A DNA stretch of 64,000 nt. It comes from Gerris lacustris. Its lineage: Eukaryota > Arthropoda > Insecta > Hemiptera > Gerridae. Positions 48,060 through 58,880 of the stretch are shown here, one piece after another (positions within the stretch are counted from its first letter, which is position 1; each line of letters begins with the position of its first letter). The notes under the pieces are model-generated. The model was not told where the DNA came from, searched no databases, and worked only from the letters and a program-made list of their open reading frames with translations. The translations under genes were made by a program, and so were the position numbers. Location: assembly GCA_951217055.1 (NCBI GenBank), contig OX578277.1, positions 59,144,173-59,208,172 of the forward strand, in the 5' to 3' direction.

Positions 48060-48300
48060 TTAAAGAGACCAATGTAGTGGCCTCCGAAGTGAGGAAAAGT
48101 TCCGAGGTACCCTTGACCCGATTTTTTTTTGAAAAATGATAATAAAATAATCAATTAGTTCACGGTCACCCATCCAAGTACTGACAACGCCCAACGCTGC
48201 TTCCTCCAGCAGCAAATCAGCAGGAGAGGCCACTTTAGAGGCCTCAAAAGTGAGGGAAAGTTCCGAGGTACCCCTTACCCGATTTTTTTGTATTGCAACA
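48060..48300. repeat. Direct duplication around a 5S rRNA-like core
   Basis: Blocks gaggaaaagttccgaggtac (48090) and gagggaaagttccgaggtac (48251), each followed by acccgatttttt, are direct repeats about 160 bp apart. Between them lies the 5S-like fragment. The 84-codon minus-strand frame spanning this is not a gene. Confidence 0.75.
48163..48202 (-). pseudogene. 5S rRNA-like fragment
   Basis: Minus strand reads aagcagcgttgggcgttgtc followed by agtacttggatgggtgacc. This is the internal control region and following part of animal 5S rRNA (AAGCAGCG/TTGGGCG and AGTACTTGGATGGGTGACC are near-invariant). The 5' and 3' thirds of 5S are absent. It is either a truncated 5S pseudogene or the head of a 5S-derived (SINE3-type) element. 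Confidence 0.75.
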
Positions 48301-48527
48301 TGGAACTTATTCATATAACTGTATTTAATGTTTTTAAACGAGTTAAATAATTATGGTTAATTGTGTTTTTACCTTTTTAAAAAATTGCGATATAAGATTT
48401 ATCGGTAGCACAGTAATATCTTAAGAACACATTTCAAAAGGGTAACGACTCAGGCTTTTTAAGATTATTTTGATTATTGCTTTCTGAACTGTGTGCTGCT
48501 GATTATAAAGTAGTATCGGCAGCGCGT

Positions 48528-49500
48528 TTGTTTATATCTAGGTTTTAGTGAAAAACAATAAGTGTGATTCAAGAGATTATGACGAAAATGAAGAGAATAT
48601 ACCGAAATAATTAATTCGGCACAAAATACAACTAATGAATTAATATTATCTTTATCAAAAGAGAAATACGAACTTACATACAGGAAGTTTATTAATATTT
48701 TTTTCTGTATTTATTATTAAAATCCAACAATCTTAGATAAAGTACGGTACGTAACTCATGCGAAAACTGCATTTTGCTACTACTTCATTAATCAACTACT
48801 ATCACTATTATTAACCAAAAGCATTAGTAAGAATAAAATACCTACCTACGAAAGTATCAAGTACCTAGCTACGTACTTTTTATTTAACAAAAGTTTTCTT
48901 CATATTATTTTATACTCTTTAAATCCTTACATGAATAATCATAAAATTAAATTATCAAAATTTAATCGTCTATATTATATAAAAAAATAGTACATTACGC
49001 GTCGAGTGCGGAAAGTAGCATTTTGCATGCGAGTGTGGACTTTGCACCCGAGCGACAGCGAGGGTATGTTTTCGCACGATTTGCGTACCTTACTTTATCT
49101 ACGATTGTTGGATTTAAATAATAAATACTGAAAAAGATGGCTCTCTCTTGATAAAGATGGCATTAATTCTTGAGTTGTATTTTTTGTCGAATTAATTATT
49201 TCTGGAGGAGTATTATTAGAGTAGTCACTTGATTCACTCATTGTTTTTCACTAAAAACTCGATATAAACAGTTACTTTAATAAAAGAACAGCATATTTGT
49301 TTTGTTAAATGTAAACAAATTCGCTAATCGTGCGTAAAGCTGAAGAATTCCTCTTCTTTACCGCCCTAGGGTGGTAAAGAAGAGGAATTCTTCAGAACTA
49401 TGAGACGAGCATGCGCAATGATTTCAAGTACGTAAAGAATCACTGTCTACGCATCTAAACAGAGATACAATATTTATATTTCGTATCAATCGTAAATAAA
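48528..49500. mobile_element. R9 foldback element, copy 2
   Basis: The left arm (about 48528-48790) and right arm (about 49020-49335) are inverted repeats. ttttagtgaaaaacaataag pairs with cattgtttttcactaaaa, and ttattaaaatccaacaat with attgttggatttaaataa. agataaagtacggtacg pairs with cgtaccttactttatct. The right arm continues outward through gcacgatt-type sequence, the 56-bp palindrome at 49340-49395 and gcatctaaacagagataca. No coding capacity. The extended arms suggest a non-autonomous DNA element; no target duplication was identified. Confidence 0.7.
49340..49395. repeat. R9 palindrome, variant 2
   Basis: Centre cctagg, 28-bp arms, with only one G-T position out of 28. Contains two gaattc sites by symmetry. 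Confidence 0.9.
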
Positions 49501-49502
49501 AT

Positions 49503-49660
49503 AAAATACGTGCGGTATCACGGGACACCCGGTAGGATAAAATCACACTGCTAAGTATATAATGCTAACTAAATGCTACATGGCGGAGTTAGTAAAGAGA
49601 AAAAATTAAAAGTAACAAACTATTTTTACTTAGCGGAGTTAAGGCAAAATTAAAAGAAAA
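49503..49660 (-). repeat. R15 + R16 segment
   Basis: gggacacccggt ... ataaaatcacactgc (R15, compare 1430-1532), then taaaagtaacaaactattt and cggagttaaggcaaaatta (R16, compare 10025-10115). Confidence 0.65.
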
Positions 49661-49663
49661 GTT

Positions 49664-50375
49664 GTTTTTATAGGCAGAACCAAGGACCCTTATATTTCCC
49701 TGCGTGTGTCTGTCCGTCCGTCCTGTCGCCTGCTCTCACGGCTACACTTTTCGTCCGATCACTTTGAAATTTGGCATGTGTGTCTTGTACCTGCCCATCT
49801 ATTTTAAAAATATAGCGGCTTAAAAAAAATATTTTTCCAAAAAATTAGGGTAAAAAACTTAAGGGTTAAAATTGTTTTATTTTTTTTCGACACCGTGTAT
49901 CATATGAAAGGGTACAAAAATATATAATTCTTTGGTTATAACTTTGATAGGGCGAGCGTAGGCAAGTTTGAAGTGGGTGTGAAACGTGTCTCTCTCCCCC
50001 CCCCCCTCTATCTCGCTTATGTGAAGTACAAAAAATCTGAAAAAATTCCTGAATATTCTTCGACCTGTAAGGATACCACTTTTTGGAAATTTCGAAAAAA
50101 ATATTCTTTTATTTTTTATTGACAAAATACGTTTTTTTACAACTATGGTCTTTTCGATGTATGTATATGGTTGTAGTCCGGTTCTGTGGCAAAAAAAAAA
50201 ATACTTTATCAGAAGTTTGTTTATGTGTTTTAAGAATATCAGACCCATAGGATAGTTCAAAGTAAGCTTTTTAGCATTTTAAAAAACACCATCAATAGGG
50301 TACTACTTAAACTATACAGTGTGGCCTACGGACCCTCGCTGTGTGCTGTGACTAGCACACACTTGACCTGTTTTT
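49664..50375 (+). repeat. R8 repeat, long copy
   Basis: Starts taggcagaaccaaggaccct and ends gtggcctacggaccctcgc, so the ends are partly complementary (gtccgtaggc in the 24397 copy against gcctacggac here). It contains gtctgtccgtccgtcc, ttgaaatttggcatgtgtgt and a C11 tract. The 127-codon minus-strand frame at 49877-50260 is low-complexity and not called. The architecture resembles widespread arthropod non-coding repeats. Confidence 0.7.
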
Positions 50376-50499
50376 AGCGAATTTCCATTGGAAAAAATTC
50401 GCTAATAGAGCCACTGGCATGGCGGGAGTTTGAGCCGGGATTGTGGCCAAAATACGTTTCATGGGCCCCTGATCACGAAAAAATAGGTTTTACAAAACT

Positions 50500-50502
<3 letters not shown>

Positions 50503-50584
<82 letters not shown>
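50503..50584. repeat. (TA)41 microsatellite
   Basis: 82 bp of uninterrupted TA. It explains the Ile-Tyr repeat frame on the plus strand. Confidence 0.97.
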
Positions 50585-50586
<2 letters not shown>

Positions 50587-50597
50587 TATATGTACTT

Positions 50598-51020
50598 CTA
50601 GCGGATTTCTTGTAAGCACGATAGCTCTCGAACGAATTGACGTATCGAAATAAAAATCAAGCTCGTTGAGATGAGGATCCTCACGAAAAATGGGATCTTT
50701 ATGACGTCATTTACCCCTCCTGATGAGTCAGCAAAGATAAAAAAAAATACCAAAAATCAAGTGAGGTATCGCTTCTTATGTTTTTTAAGATCCTGCATCC
50801 AAAAAATGAGGTACTATAGCGATTCAAATAATAATTTTATAATAATAATAATAGTAATAACAACAATTTCTTGTGGATTTCTTGTAAGCACGATAGCTCT
50901 CGAACGAATTGACGTATCGAAATAAAACTTGCACCGAAAAATCAAGCTCGTTGAGATGAGGATCCCCACGAAAAATGGGATCTTTATGACGTCATTTATC
51001 CCTCCTGATAAGTCAGCAAA
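50598..51020 (+). repeat. R10 direct duplication
   Basis: About 140 bp is repeated: ggatttcttgtaagcacgat, cgaacgaattgacgtatcga, caagctcgttgagatgagga and tcctgatgagtcagcaaag occur at 50600-50743 and again at 50876-51020 with few changes. Confidence 0.9.
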
Positions 51021-51021
51021 G

Positions 51022-51290
51022 ATAAAAATAATCCTACCGCGGGGTTCCGCAAGCCGAGCGAATTTCCATTGGAAATTTGTAGTTCAATGTTGTGCAGTTT
51101 AAACTTCCTTCATAACTACTACCATTGTGTGTGTTCTTTTAAGTTACGATAATTTAAATGAATTATTTTAAATGTTAAACATAATCGTAGTACCTAGTTT
51201 AAAAGAAGTTTAAACTGCACAACATTGAACTACAAATTTCCAATGGAAATTCGCTCGGCTTGCGGAACCCTGCGGTAGGATTATTTTTAT
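51022..51290. mobile_element. Inverted-repeat element, 86-bp arms
   Basis: Left arm 51022-51107 (ataaaaataatcctaccgc, ttccgcaagccgagcgaat, gtagttcaatgttgtgc, agtttaaacttc) is complementary to 51205-51290 with about one mismatch (ccgcggggtt against the complement of aaccctgcgg). The 97-bp loop is AT-rich. A related hairpin agcgaatttccattgg ... attcgct lies at 50378-50405. No reading frame. Likely a MITE; a target duplication could not be assigned because the flanks are themselves repeats. Confidence 0.8.
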
Positions 51291-52009
51291 TATTGAAGCG
51301 ACCGTCTTGCAATAGATATGTATTGAATATTGAGAAAATAGTTAATCATGATGAGTTGATAGTAAAAGAGGATGATTGTAATACAGAGCCGAGTAGTGAG
51401 GAAACAGAACTGTTCCCTAACCCTCGCTCCTCGGCCAGACTCCATTTAAAATATTATGGAAAATAGATAATTTCACTCACACAACACAGGTTGAAATTTT
51501 ACATGCCTGTTTCAATTGTACTTTAGACGATATGTATGAAGTTTTATTAAATTTGTTACGTTAGGACGTAATATATCGGTAAAAACGTTGCTTTCTCTAT
51601 TTCTACTCTAGGTCCGCTTTACTTAGCGATCTTTAATTAAGTGTTAATGAAGTAAGACATTCAGTAACACTTCATAGCGGTGTCGGTGTAGGTTAAAAAA
51701 ATATTTTAAAAAGTTGTTTGCCTCATTGAATAGACGTTTAAAGTTAGACTTTTTTGCCGTCCTAAAATTCTAATTTTACATTGATTTCACGTTTATACGA
51801 GCGTCACGCGCGAACGCTTGGGTGGATATCGTTGTCCAACGAACTCATCTTGGGCATTAGTAAAATGAACATGCGTAATACATTTTAATTAAATCGGTAA
51901 ATTTTTACTTAAGTTATCGTCATCGGTCGATTTCGTGGCGGCCGTTTTATTCGGATTCACTCCCGGGTCTAAACGCTGTAACGTGCCATAAGGAACTTCG
52001 TTCCAAAAC
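51291..52009 (-). repeat. R3 copy 3, uninterrupted
   Basis: Runs from ttgaagcgaccgtcttgc to the hallmark end aaggaacttcgttcc. It contains gcctgtttcaattgtacttt, cgttgtccaacgaactc and ggattcactcccggg. Relative to other copies it has a roughly 33-bp insertion near 51639-51670 (taagtgttaatgaagtaag), itself part of an inverted repeat with gtaacacttcat. Confidence 0.85.
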
Positions 52010-52218
52010 ATTCAATTTGTGACTAAAAAGATGTTCCATACAGAAAGAAGAGTAATGCAAAAAATACCTATTATTACTTTTGTACTTGTCCATATATTTA
52101 CAAAATCTAAATTAACGATTAAGCAAGGTTTGATTGAAATCTTTATGCAATGTGTTTCTATTTTTATGACCCAAAGTAGAAAACGAAGAAAAAAAAGTTT
52201 TGGGTTTTTGACGAAAAG

Positions 52219-52370
<152 letters not shown>

Positions 52371-52710
52371 TCGTCCGATTTTAATGAAATTTAGATGGTA
52401 AGTCATAATTAGCCCATTGAACCCTCTGCGCTCATTTGTTTCTCTTCCACATATGCACAAACATTTATTTATTTACAACTGTATCTACAACTGAATGGAT
52501 TGTGGTAAGTAACCCGGAGACAGGCCCACATTATTTTCATCCGCTTGCACACATTAAATATGACTAAATTGGTAATTTCATCTGTGTAAAAACAACAACA
52601 TTATTTATTTAACAATTAAATAAATTAGACAATACTGGGTTGTGAAAGCATAACGTACGTGATAGGACCAGAGGAAGCTATGTGCCACACTAATTGACGG
52701 ACTATTTTAT
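52371..52710 (+). repeat. R5 fragment followed by R4
   Basis: 52371-52500 matches the middle of R5 (aatgaaatttagatggtaag, ctctgcgctcatttgtttct, tatttatttacaactgtat). R4 follows at 52662-52710 (gaggaagctatgtgccacac). Confidence 0.75.
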
Positions 52711-55700
52711 TTTAATTACACAATACAGAGAAGATGAGAGTGAGTGGAATAAATAAATAACCAAATGAATTCCTCATTGCCCCTGAATTATAAATTTAAA
52801 GTTTCGGATATCTTAAATAAAGGATTGCTGTTAAAAAAGGGGTTTCGAACTAATTAAATTTTCTGTTCATCTTTAAAACAACTGGGGAAAAAGAATAAGG
52901 AAAGGAGCATTATGATGAGTAAGATATTAATTGGGCTCTATTGAAGGTTTGTCCTTTTCAAAGTGAAAAGATGCTGATTTTAGGTTGTGGGGGAGAGAGG
53001 GACGAAGAGGCTAGGACGTTAAGTTTGTATGTTCGTTTCGTAGCCTAACTAAGTAATAACATTAGGGGGCCGCGTGGAGTTTAGGCCGAAGTGAAAGACA
53101 ACGCTAAGATCAACCCTTTCCCCCTGTTAAACCTTGGGAAAAAGCAGAGATACACGGGGAAGAGAATAAGACAAATTGCCTCTTTCCCTCTTAAACTCCC
53201 GCCTCCTTTTTCCTTCCATCTTTTTGTCAAAAGCTGAGAAAATATTATGAAGGAAAAATCCTTATCTAACCCTTTTCCCTTAAGAAAAATGAAGAATGGT
53301 TTCGTTTTAACTTTACTTTTAAATCAATTTTCTTGCCTCCTTCCCCCACTCTCAGGGGAAGCGTTGGTGAGTAATTTAAAGAAAATACAAATTATTATTG
53401 TTTGATTTTAATAATAAAGGCTAAAAACAGGAGGTAGTGTTATTTATTATTTTCGGTGGAATACATAAAAAAGCAAAACGCGGGCAGCCTAGTAATTATT
53501 GACAGAGCATTTTTTTTTTTTTTAATTTTATAAAAACCAGGACCTATAAAGAAGCGTTATGTTTATAAATTTAGTTATATCAACTGCATTATGCGTACTT
53601 CTCATTCCAAAGCCAAAACTTGTTTATATATATATATCGAGTGATGCTACCCCCTGTTTTCTGAAATTTAAAATATCTGGTGGCAAATAATTTAAATTAG
53701 AACTAACACTAACGTAGCTGAGAGTAAAATGTTCAAAAGGAATAATCATCAACGCTTATATACTTCATACACACAGACAGGCATTATAAACACTTTAAAA
53801 AAAATGCAAGAAGCTACCTCCAGCTATCATATCCTTAAGAAATGAAAAATTCTTTTTGAACAACACATTTTCTTCTCGTTTTTACTTTAATATCAAACTT
53901 CAGTATTTCCTTTTTTCAAGTAAACATAACATCTGTAAACTTTATAACTGATGAACCTCTGGTAAAAGAAAGAATAAATCAGAACATCAAATGAATCCCT
54001 TCGTGAAATAAACCACAGTAAAAAAAAGTAGAAGAGTGGGTGAGAAAATGAAACAGAAATATCCAACACAGAACTCCTACACAGAAAGAGAGGGAGGAAA
54101 AACCAGAATTTTTATTTTTTAATTTGTCTTACGAAAAGAGGTAGACAAGATTTAGAACCGTGTTGAATGGGTAGACATACACTGAGGCGATTTAAAGCTT
54201 TTGCGGCCACTAATTAAAAAGTGTACGGCGTAGAGGGGGAAAAGGAAGAAGGATTTTTACCACGAGTGAAAACGAATGGGAAGATACAAATGCGTAAGAA
54301 TGAGGTAGGGATACTAAGGATATGTTTATTAATAGCGGAGAGTCCGTTCTCCATGTGCTTGATTAAAAAACTCCCATGCTCTGGTTACAGGAGGGACCCG
54401 CTGCCTTCATATGTTAATTCAACGGTTTGTTGCTGGACTTAGTCCAGCATTTTATATTAAATAATGTTATAAGCCGTGGAACGTCACTTATTAATACACA
54501 CTATATATACTTTATTTGTCGGTTGAAAAAAGAAACATGGGCACAACCGAGAATGAAGTAACGGTAGCAAGGATTTTCTATACCGAAAATTTGTTTTTAC
54601 AAAGATTACCTTTTTTTCAAAATCTTATTATCTCTTAAATTAATTATGTTTTAAGGTTCCTTTTGACTTTCTCATATAAGTTGAGTGTACAAAGAAGAAG
54701 AATTTGAGGGATGGACTTGAGATTTTGAACAATTCACTAGTTTGTGACGAGATTACTGTGAATATAGGGAGGAGATTAGGTGAAATATTGTTCGGCGTCA
54801 TTTCTCTATCTTAGCGTATGTCCAATCTCATTCTATATCCACTGTCTAATCTGAATGGCCATCTCAGTTTCTCCTGTTCACAGTTAATAGTTTGTAATAA
54901 TTTCCATCTAATACATATTCAAATTTTGATGTCTTAAACGGTTGGACGAAACTCTGCAACTTGGATATAATTACTTCATAAGGTTGAAGTATGTTTCTAA
55001 ACTATATAAAATTACAGACTCGACATTGCTTCAAAATATGTAGATTTATTGCTCTACATAGCTGCCTGAAAGCGCCATTTGCTCTTTGAATGTCGTGAGA
55101 CGACCTTTATGGCACCTTCTTCCATGGTAACTAGTAACTAAAACTAGTAAGTACTTGAACTTGTAAGTAAAATTATCCACATCCTAGATAGATCCTTCAA
55201 GTTAAGGAAAATGGGCCAGAGTTGGCAGTATTTATCCTTTATAACTTAGTCTTGTTTAAATTAATCACGAGTTGTAGCTTCTTTGTTTATTACCATCGTC
55301 TTCCAGTTTGGCTTGCATTTCACCATGTGCATCAGAAAGGGTAGACAAGTCATCATCAGCAAAATCACGTTCTTAAGGCCTATTGATTAGGGTTTTCCTT
55401 TAATTATTGGAATCAGTGAAAATCAAAGTTTAAATTACTTTTTAAAAAGTTAGGGATCGGCTAAATCATATATACTTGCCAAAGATTAGCTATTAATTTT
55501 ATTCAATAATTTTTCCGAAAATTCTTCTACACCACAAGATATTTATATAATAATTGGGTGAAAGGCTAAAAAACAATAAGGCTAATTGTTAAATTATAAT
55601 TAATTATAGCCAAGTATATTCTAGCTACAATTTTATTAGAATGGAGTAAAATGCGAAAAACCTATTAAGATAAGAGAGAAGTGGGGGAAATATAAGTAAG

Positions 55701-56247
55701 ACTAAAAGAAAATAATCTCTGAAATAAGAAATCGAAGTATACAAGACAGTATATTCTTGGAGATGAGAAAGAGAAAAAGACAACGAGATCGTCTATTTAG
55801 TTAAGGTATAAACCGTCTACGGTGGTACAACAGCATGGGACAACACTTCGCTGATAAAACCCATATCAAGATAATCCAGTCGAGGGGAGCTTCATCACAG
55901 CGAGGTCAAATGCAAGATAATGTCCCTACCAAAATATTTTATTTTTTTCTCTTGTGCATTCCACGTTTACTATACATTTAGTAACGTGAGTCACCCCTGC
56001 AAATAACTTATTTTTCAGGGTGCGTTCTTAGATAAAACCTTATTCCATATCTTTACAAGATATCAAGAAGGGTATCTATTTTTCCCCAGCAAAATACTCT
56101 CAAAATGCAATGAAAGTACAAATTGAGATTCCTCCATTCTTTTAAATTTAGTTACAAACCCAATATTAAGATGATATTATACACATACATATCTAGTATC
56201 TAGGTATATTAAAGCAACTATGATACTTAACATACTTACAAATGTAG
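52711..56247. other. Unique AT-rich DNA with GC-richer patches
   Basis: Patches at about 52960-53370 and 54190-54450. A 73-codon plus-strand frame at 54221-54442 lacks motifs. No repeat partner in the window and no gene supported. Confidence 0.4.
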
Positions 56248-56989
56248 TTTGCGAATTAGTGTGACACATAGCATCCTCGCTTCCTAACACGCACTTTACT
56301 GATGTTTTGCTGTTATGACCTATTATTGTCTAATTCATTTAATTTTTCCCCCTTCTTGCTTCCAAGCTTAACAAAGGTAAAAGAAGCATTGGGTTCCTTC
56401 AGAAAAGCTGTCTCCAGATTCAAAAATTCCAAGACATAACCCCGTTTTAGACATCAGGGAACATATTTGGTCTCTCGCCTGTTTATCGCTCTGTCGGCCA
56501 GTAAGACGTCAACTTTGCAAACCACCATATCTTGAAAACTACTAGTCAGATATCAATGTAATTTGGACAGTCATATTAGCCCATTGTTGCGCCTGTTGGT
56601 TTCTCATACACATGAGCACACATTATCTTTCCAATTGAAAATCTTCAAATCTTTAAAATCAGATGAGTACTTTTAATGATATAGGTAGTAATAAGAAAAG
56701 TATTTTGTTTCTGTGGAAGAGAAAAGAATGGAAGCAGAAGGTTGAAAGTTTATTAGGAACCAGCAATTGGCTAGTTGTGAACTACCTTCCAAATTTCATC
56801 AAAATCGGACAAGTCTTTTTAAGATATGATGGTTCGTAAAATTTAAACGACGGACTGACAGTCAGTCACGAGACCAAAAATGCTTGATGTCTGCATTTTT
56901 CAATTAAAAGACACAAAACATTTGGTCCAAACGGTTCATTCAAAAAATGTACAAAATAATTCCGTTACCTCGAGTAAGCTCGGGAGCAA
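56248..56989. mobile_element. R4 + R5 foldback element
   Basis: R4 (56248-56286) is followed by an R5 pair in opposite orientation. 56356-56640 begins ttgcttccaagcttaacaaa. 56641-56989 ends gttacctcgagtaagctcgg then gagcaa. The arms share gacatcagggaacat/gatgtctg, accaccatatcttgaaaac and its complement, and cccattgttg/caattggct. The arms are well diverged, so the element is old or arose from two independent R5 copies. Confidence 0.7.
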
Positions 56990-57786
56990 TTATATAATTG
57001 TCAAATTTAGACTAAATGATTACCACTTCAAATAATTTAGGAAATCATATAAATAAGTCATAGAATAAGAGATAGAATATTAAGAGATAAAAGTATTAAT
57101 CATAAAAATTTGTATTTGTTTTAAAACCTCTAGTGTAAAAAACCTGTAGAGTAAATTGTACCAATCTTGCTACAGGACCTAATATTGGCAACACGCTAAT
57201 TTATTTCAATATTCCACAAGTAAAGCTAGGTACATGTTAAAATATGAGTAGATTAGTGGAAATCTCTGTAAATTCCTACTATAAACTATTTATAAACTTT
57301 ACTTTTAATAAGTTTATTTACATGGCAAAACTTATCCTTTTTTAGACTAATAATTTATAAAACATATTGGCTTAACTTAATATTAATTATTATTAAATTA
57401 AATTATACATTAACAGCAACAGCAACATTTATTAATATTTTATAGAAGTTCAAATCAGCATCTTTTTAGCCCACGTTGAACATTTCTGACTTTATTTGTA
57501 AACAAATACTTATAACATAATACCCGTTTATAAACTAATACCGTCAACGGCCTATATGTCAAGTAGACAAAAAAAAAAGGATAAATCCGCGAGTTACGAA
57601 AAATTCAAATTAATAATATACTTCGGGAACGGTACCAAATCCTAAGCCGAGATTTGTCGGTATTTTAAGGACGATCCATTCTTGATTATAGGTATAGGAG
57701 AAGCTTTCAGTCACTTTTATATTTATTTGTCAGAACCTCACTAATGTTAAAACAAGTTTAGTTCTACAATCCACGAATATAAAGCC
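56990..57786. other. AT-rich DNA, no recognised feature
   Basis: No repeat or gene seen. Confidence 0.5.
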
Positions 57787-57950
57787 GGCCACACATGTTC
57801 CGGTATACCTGACAGGAGGATCTGTACAGGTATATCGGAGCGTGTGTGCTATCAAGTTATGACAAACCTGCACAGGTATTCTGTCTGACCTGCACAGGTG
57901 AACAGACCGGAGCGAATTTGGGACACGCCAGAACAGGTTTAGGATTTAGG
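57787..57950. repeat. Inverted repeat with ACAGGT cluster
   Basis: ccacacatgttccggtatac with ctg at 57789-57811 is complementary, with few changes, to caggtatatcggagcgtgtg (57827-57848). cctgcacaggt then occurs twice (about 57868 and 57889) and a second ggagcg follows. It lies at the edge of agccggccacacatg, a wording I associate with ends of TTAA-type DNA elements. The element type is not proven. Confidence 0.45.
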
Positions 57951-58599
57951 TTGAGCTTAATATGCATCAGAATTATAAAATATATAGGTACCTATAATAT
58001 ATTATTATTATCTAAAACAAAGGTTAAAGTAAACAAAGACCGGTTAGATATAACATTACTGATGATAACCAACATGATAGAACAATTCTGTAATAACATA
58101 TTCACTATTTGAGAGAGTGTTATCATTATCACTTATCACTAAATATTAATATCAAAGAAATTTGGTCCTTTGAGCCAGATATGAACCAGCGACCAATGGA
58201 TGCATTCTACAGGCCGTTCAAAAGTACGGTGTAGTGTTTATGTCATATTGTCTAGGTATGTAATTTTAGCCTCGACCAAAAGATTTAAATTACTTGGTAC
58301 ACAATCAGTGAACTTCTTACAAGTCTGCTTTTAAAAATAAGAAATAGCTAAAGTGCCTTTTTCAAAATAAACTAATAGTTTATTTTTTGATTTTTAAATA
58401 ACACCATGAAATCTTAAAAGATAAAGCCTTTTCATAAAGTACCGGTACGGTCATCTTTTATTCATGATAAATATTTGGGGAAATTATTAAAACATCGCAT
58501 ATAATATACGACTGTTGGTAATATTTTACGATTCTAAATCAAATATTCGAGAAAGTTGGATACAGCGGGAAATCGTGTATTTTGCAAAGAGAAGTTCAT
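57951..58599. other. AT-rich DNA, no recognised feature
   Basis: No gene. An 88-codon frame begins at 57846 inside the preceding inverted repeat and has no motif. Confidence 0.45.
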
Positions 58600-58880
58600 G
58601 GGAGAGGGTGTGGCAAGAGGTGAATATATAGAATGTCAGGTGTATCAGGTGTTGGGATTGGTCGAGTTACCTGGACGGATTCTGATTGGGCCACCTGTAC
58701 CGAGGAAAGCTCCCCCATTGGTGGCAACACCTGGCCGTGCACCTGCGCAGTCTTCTTTCACTCTGGCCCCGTGTATTTCTATCCGGAGCCCCGGCCGTGT
58801 ATTGATTAAACTTATCTACCTCCCACCCACTGCCCCACTGAGCCACCATATTGGCCTTTTCCTACAGTCTAACTCAATAC
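58600..58880 (-). promoter_or_regulatory. CCAAT-rich GC island, candidate promoter
   Basis: Clear GC rise with four ATTGG (minus-strand CCAAT) boxes in the same orientation, near 58657, 58684, 58717 and 58850. There is also a gcacctgcgcag site resembling an NRF1 half and ccatattgg (YY1-like). Spacing of 27 to 33 bp between the first three is promoter-like. No adjacent gene or transcript is visible. Overlapping frames (115 codons plus strand, 60 minus) have no domain, although a conserved exon cannot be excluded. Confidence 0.3.

Noticed and set aside
49877..50260. 127-codon minus-strand frame
   Set aside because: Low-complexity Lys/Phe/Ile sequence within R8, crossing poly-A and poly-C tracts.
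50441..50925. Two plus-strand frames of 70 and 84 codons sharing a C-terminal peptide
   Set aside because: The shared peptide is the translation of the R10 DNA duplication, and one frame runs through (TA)41.
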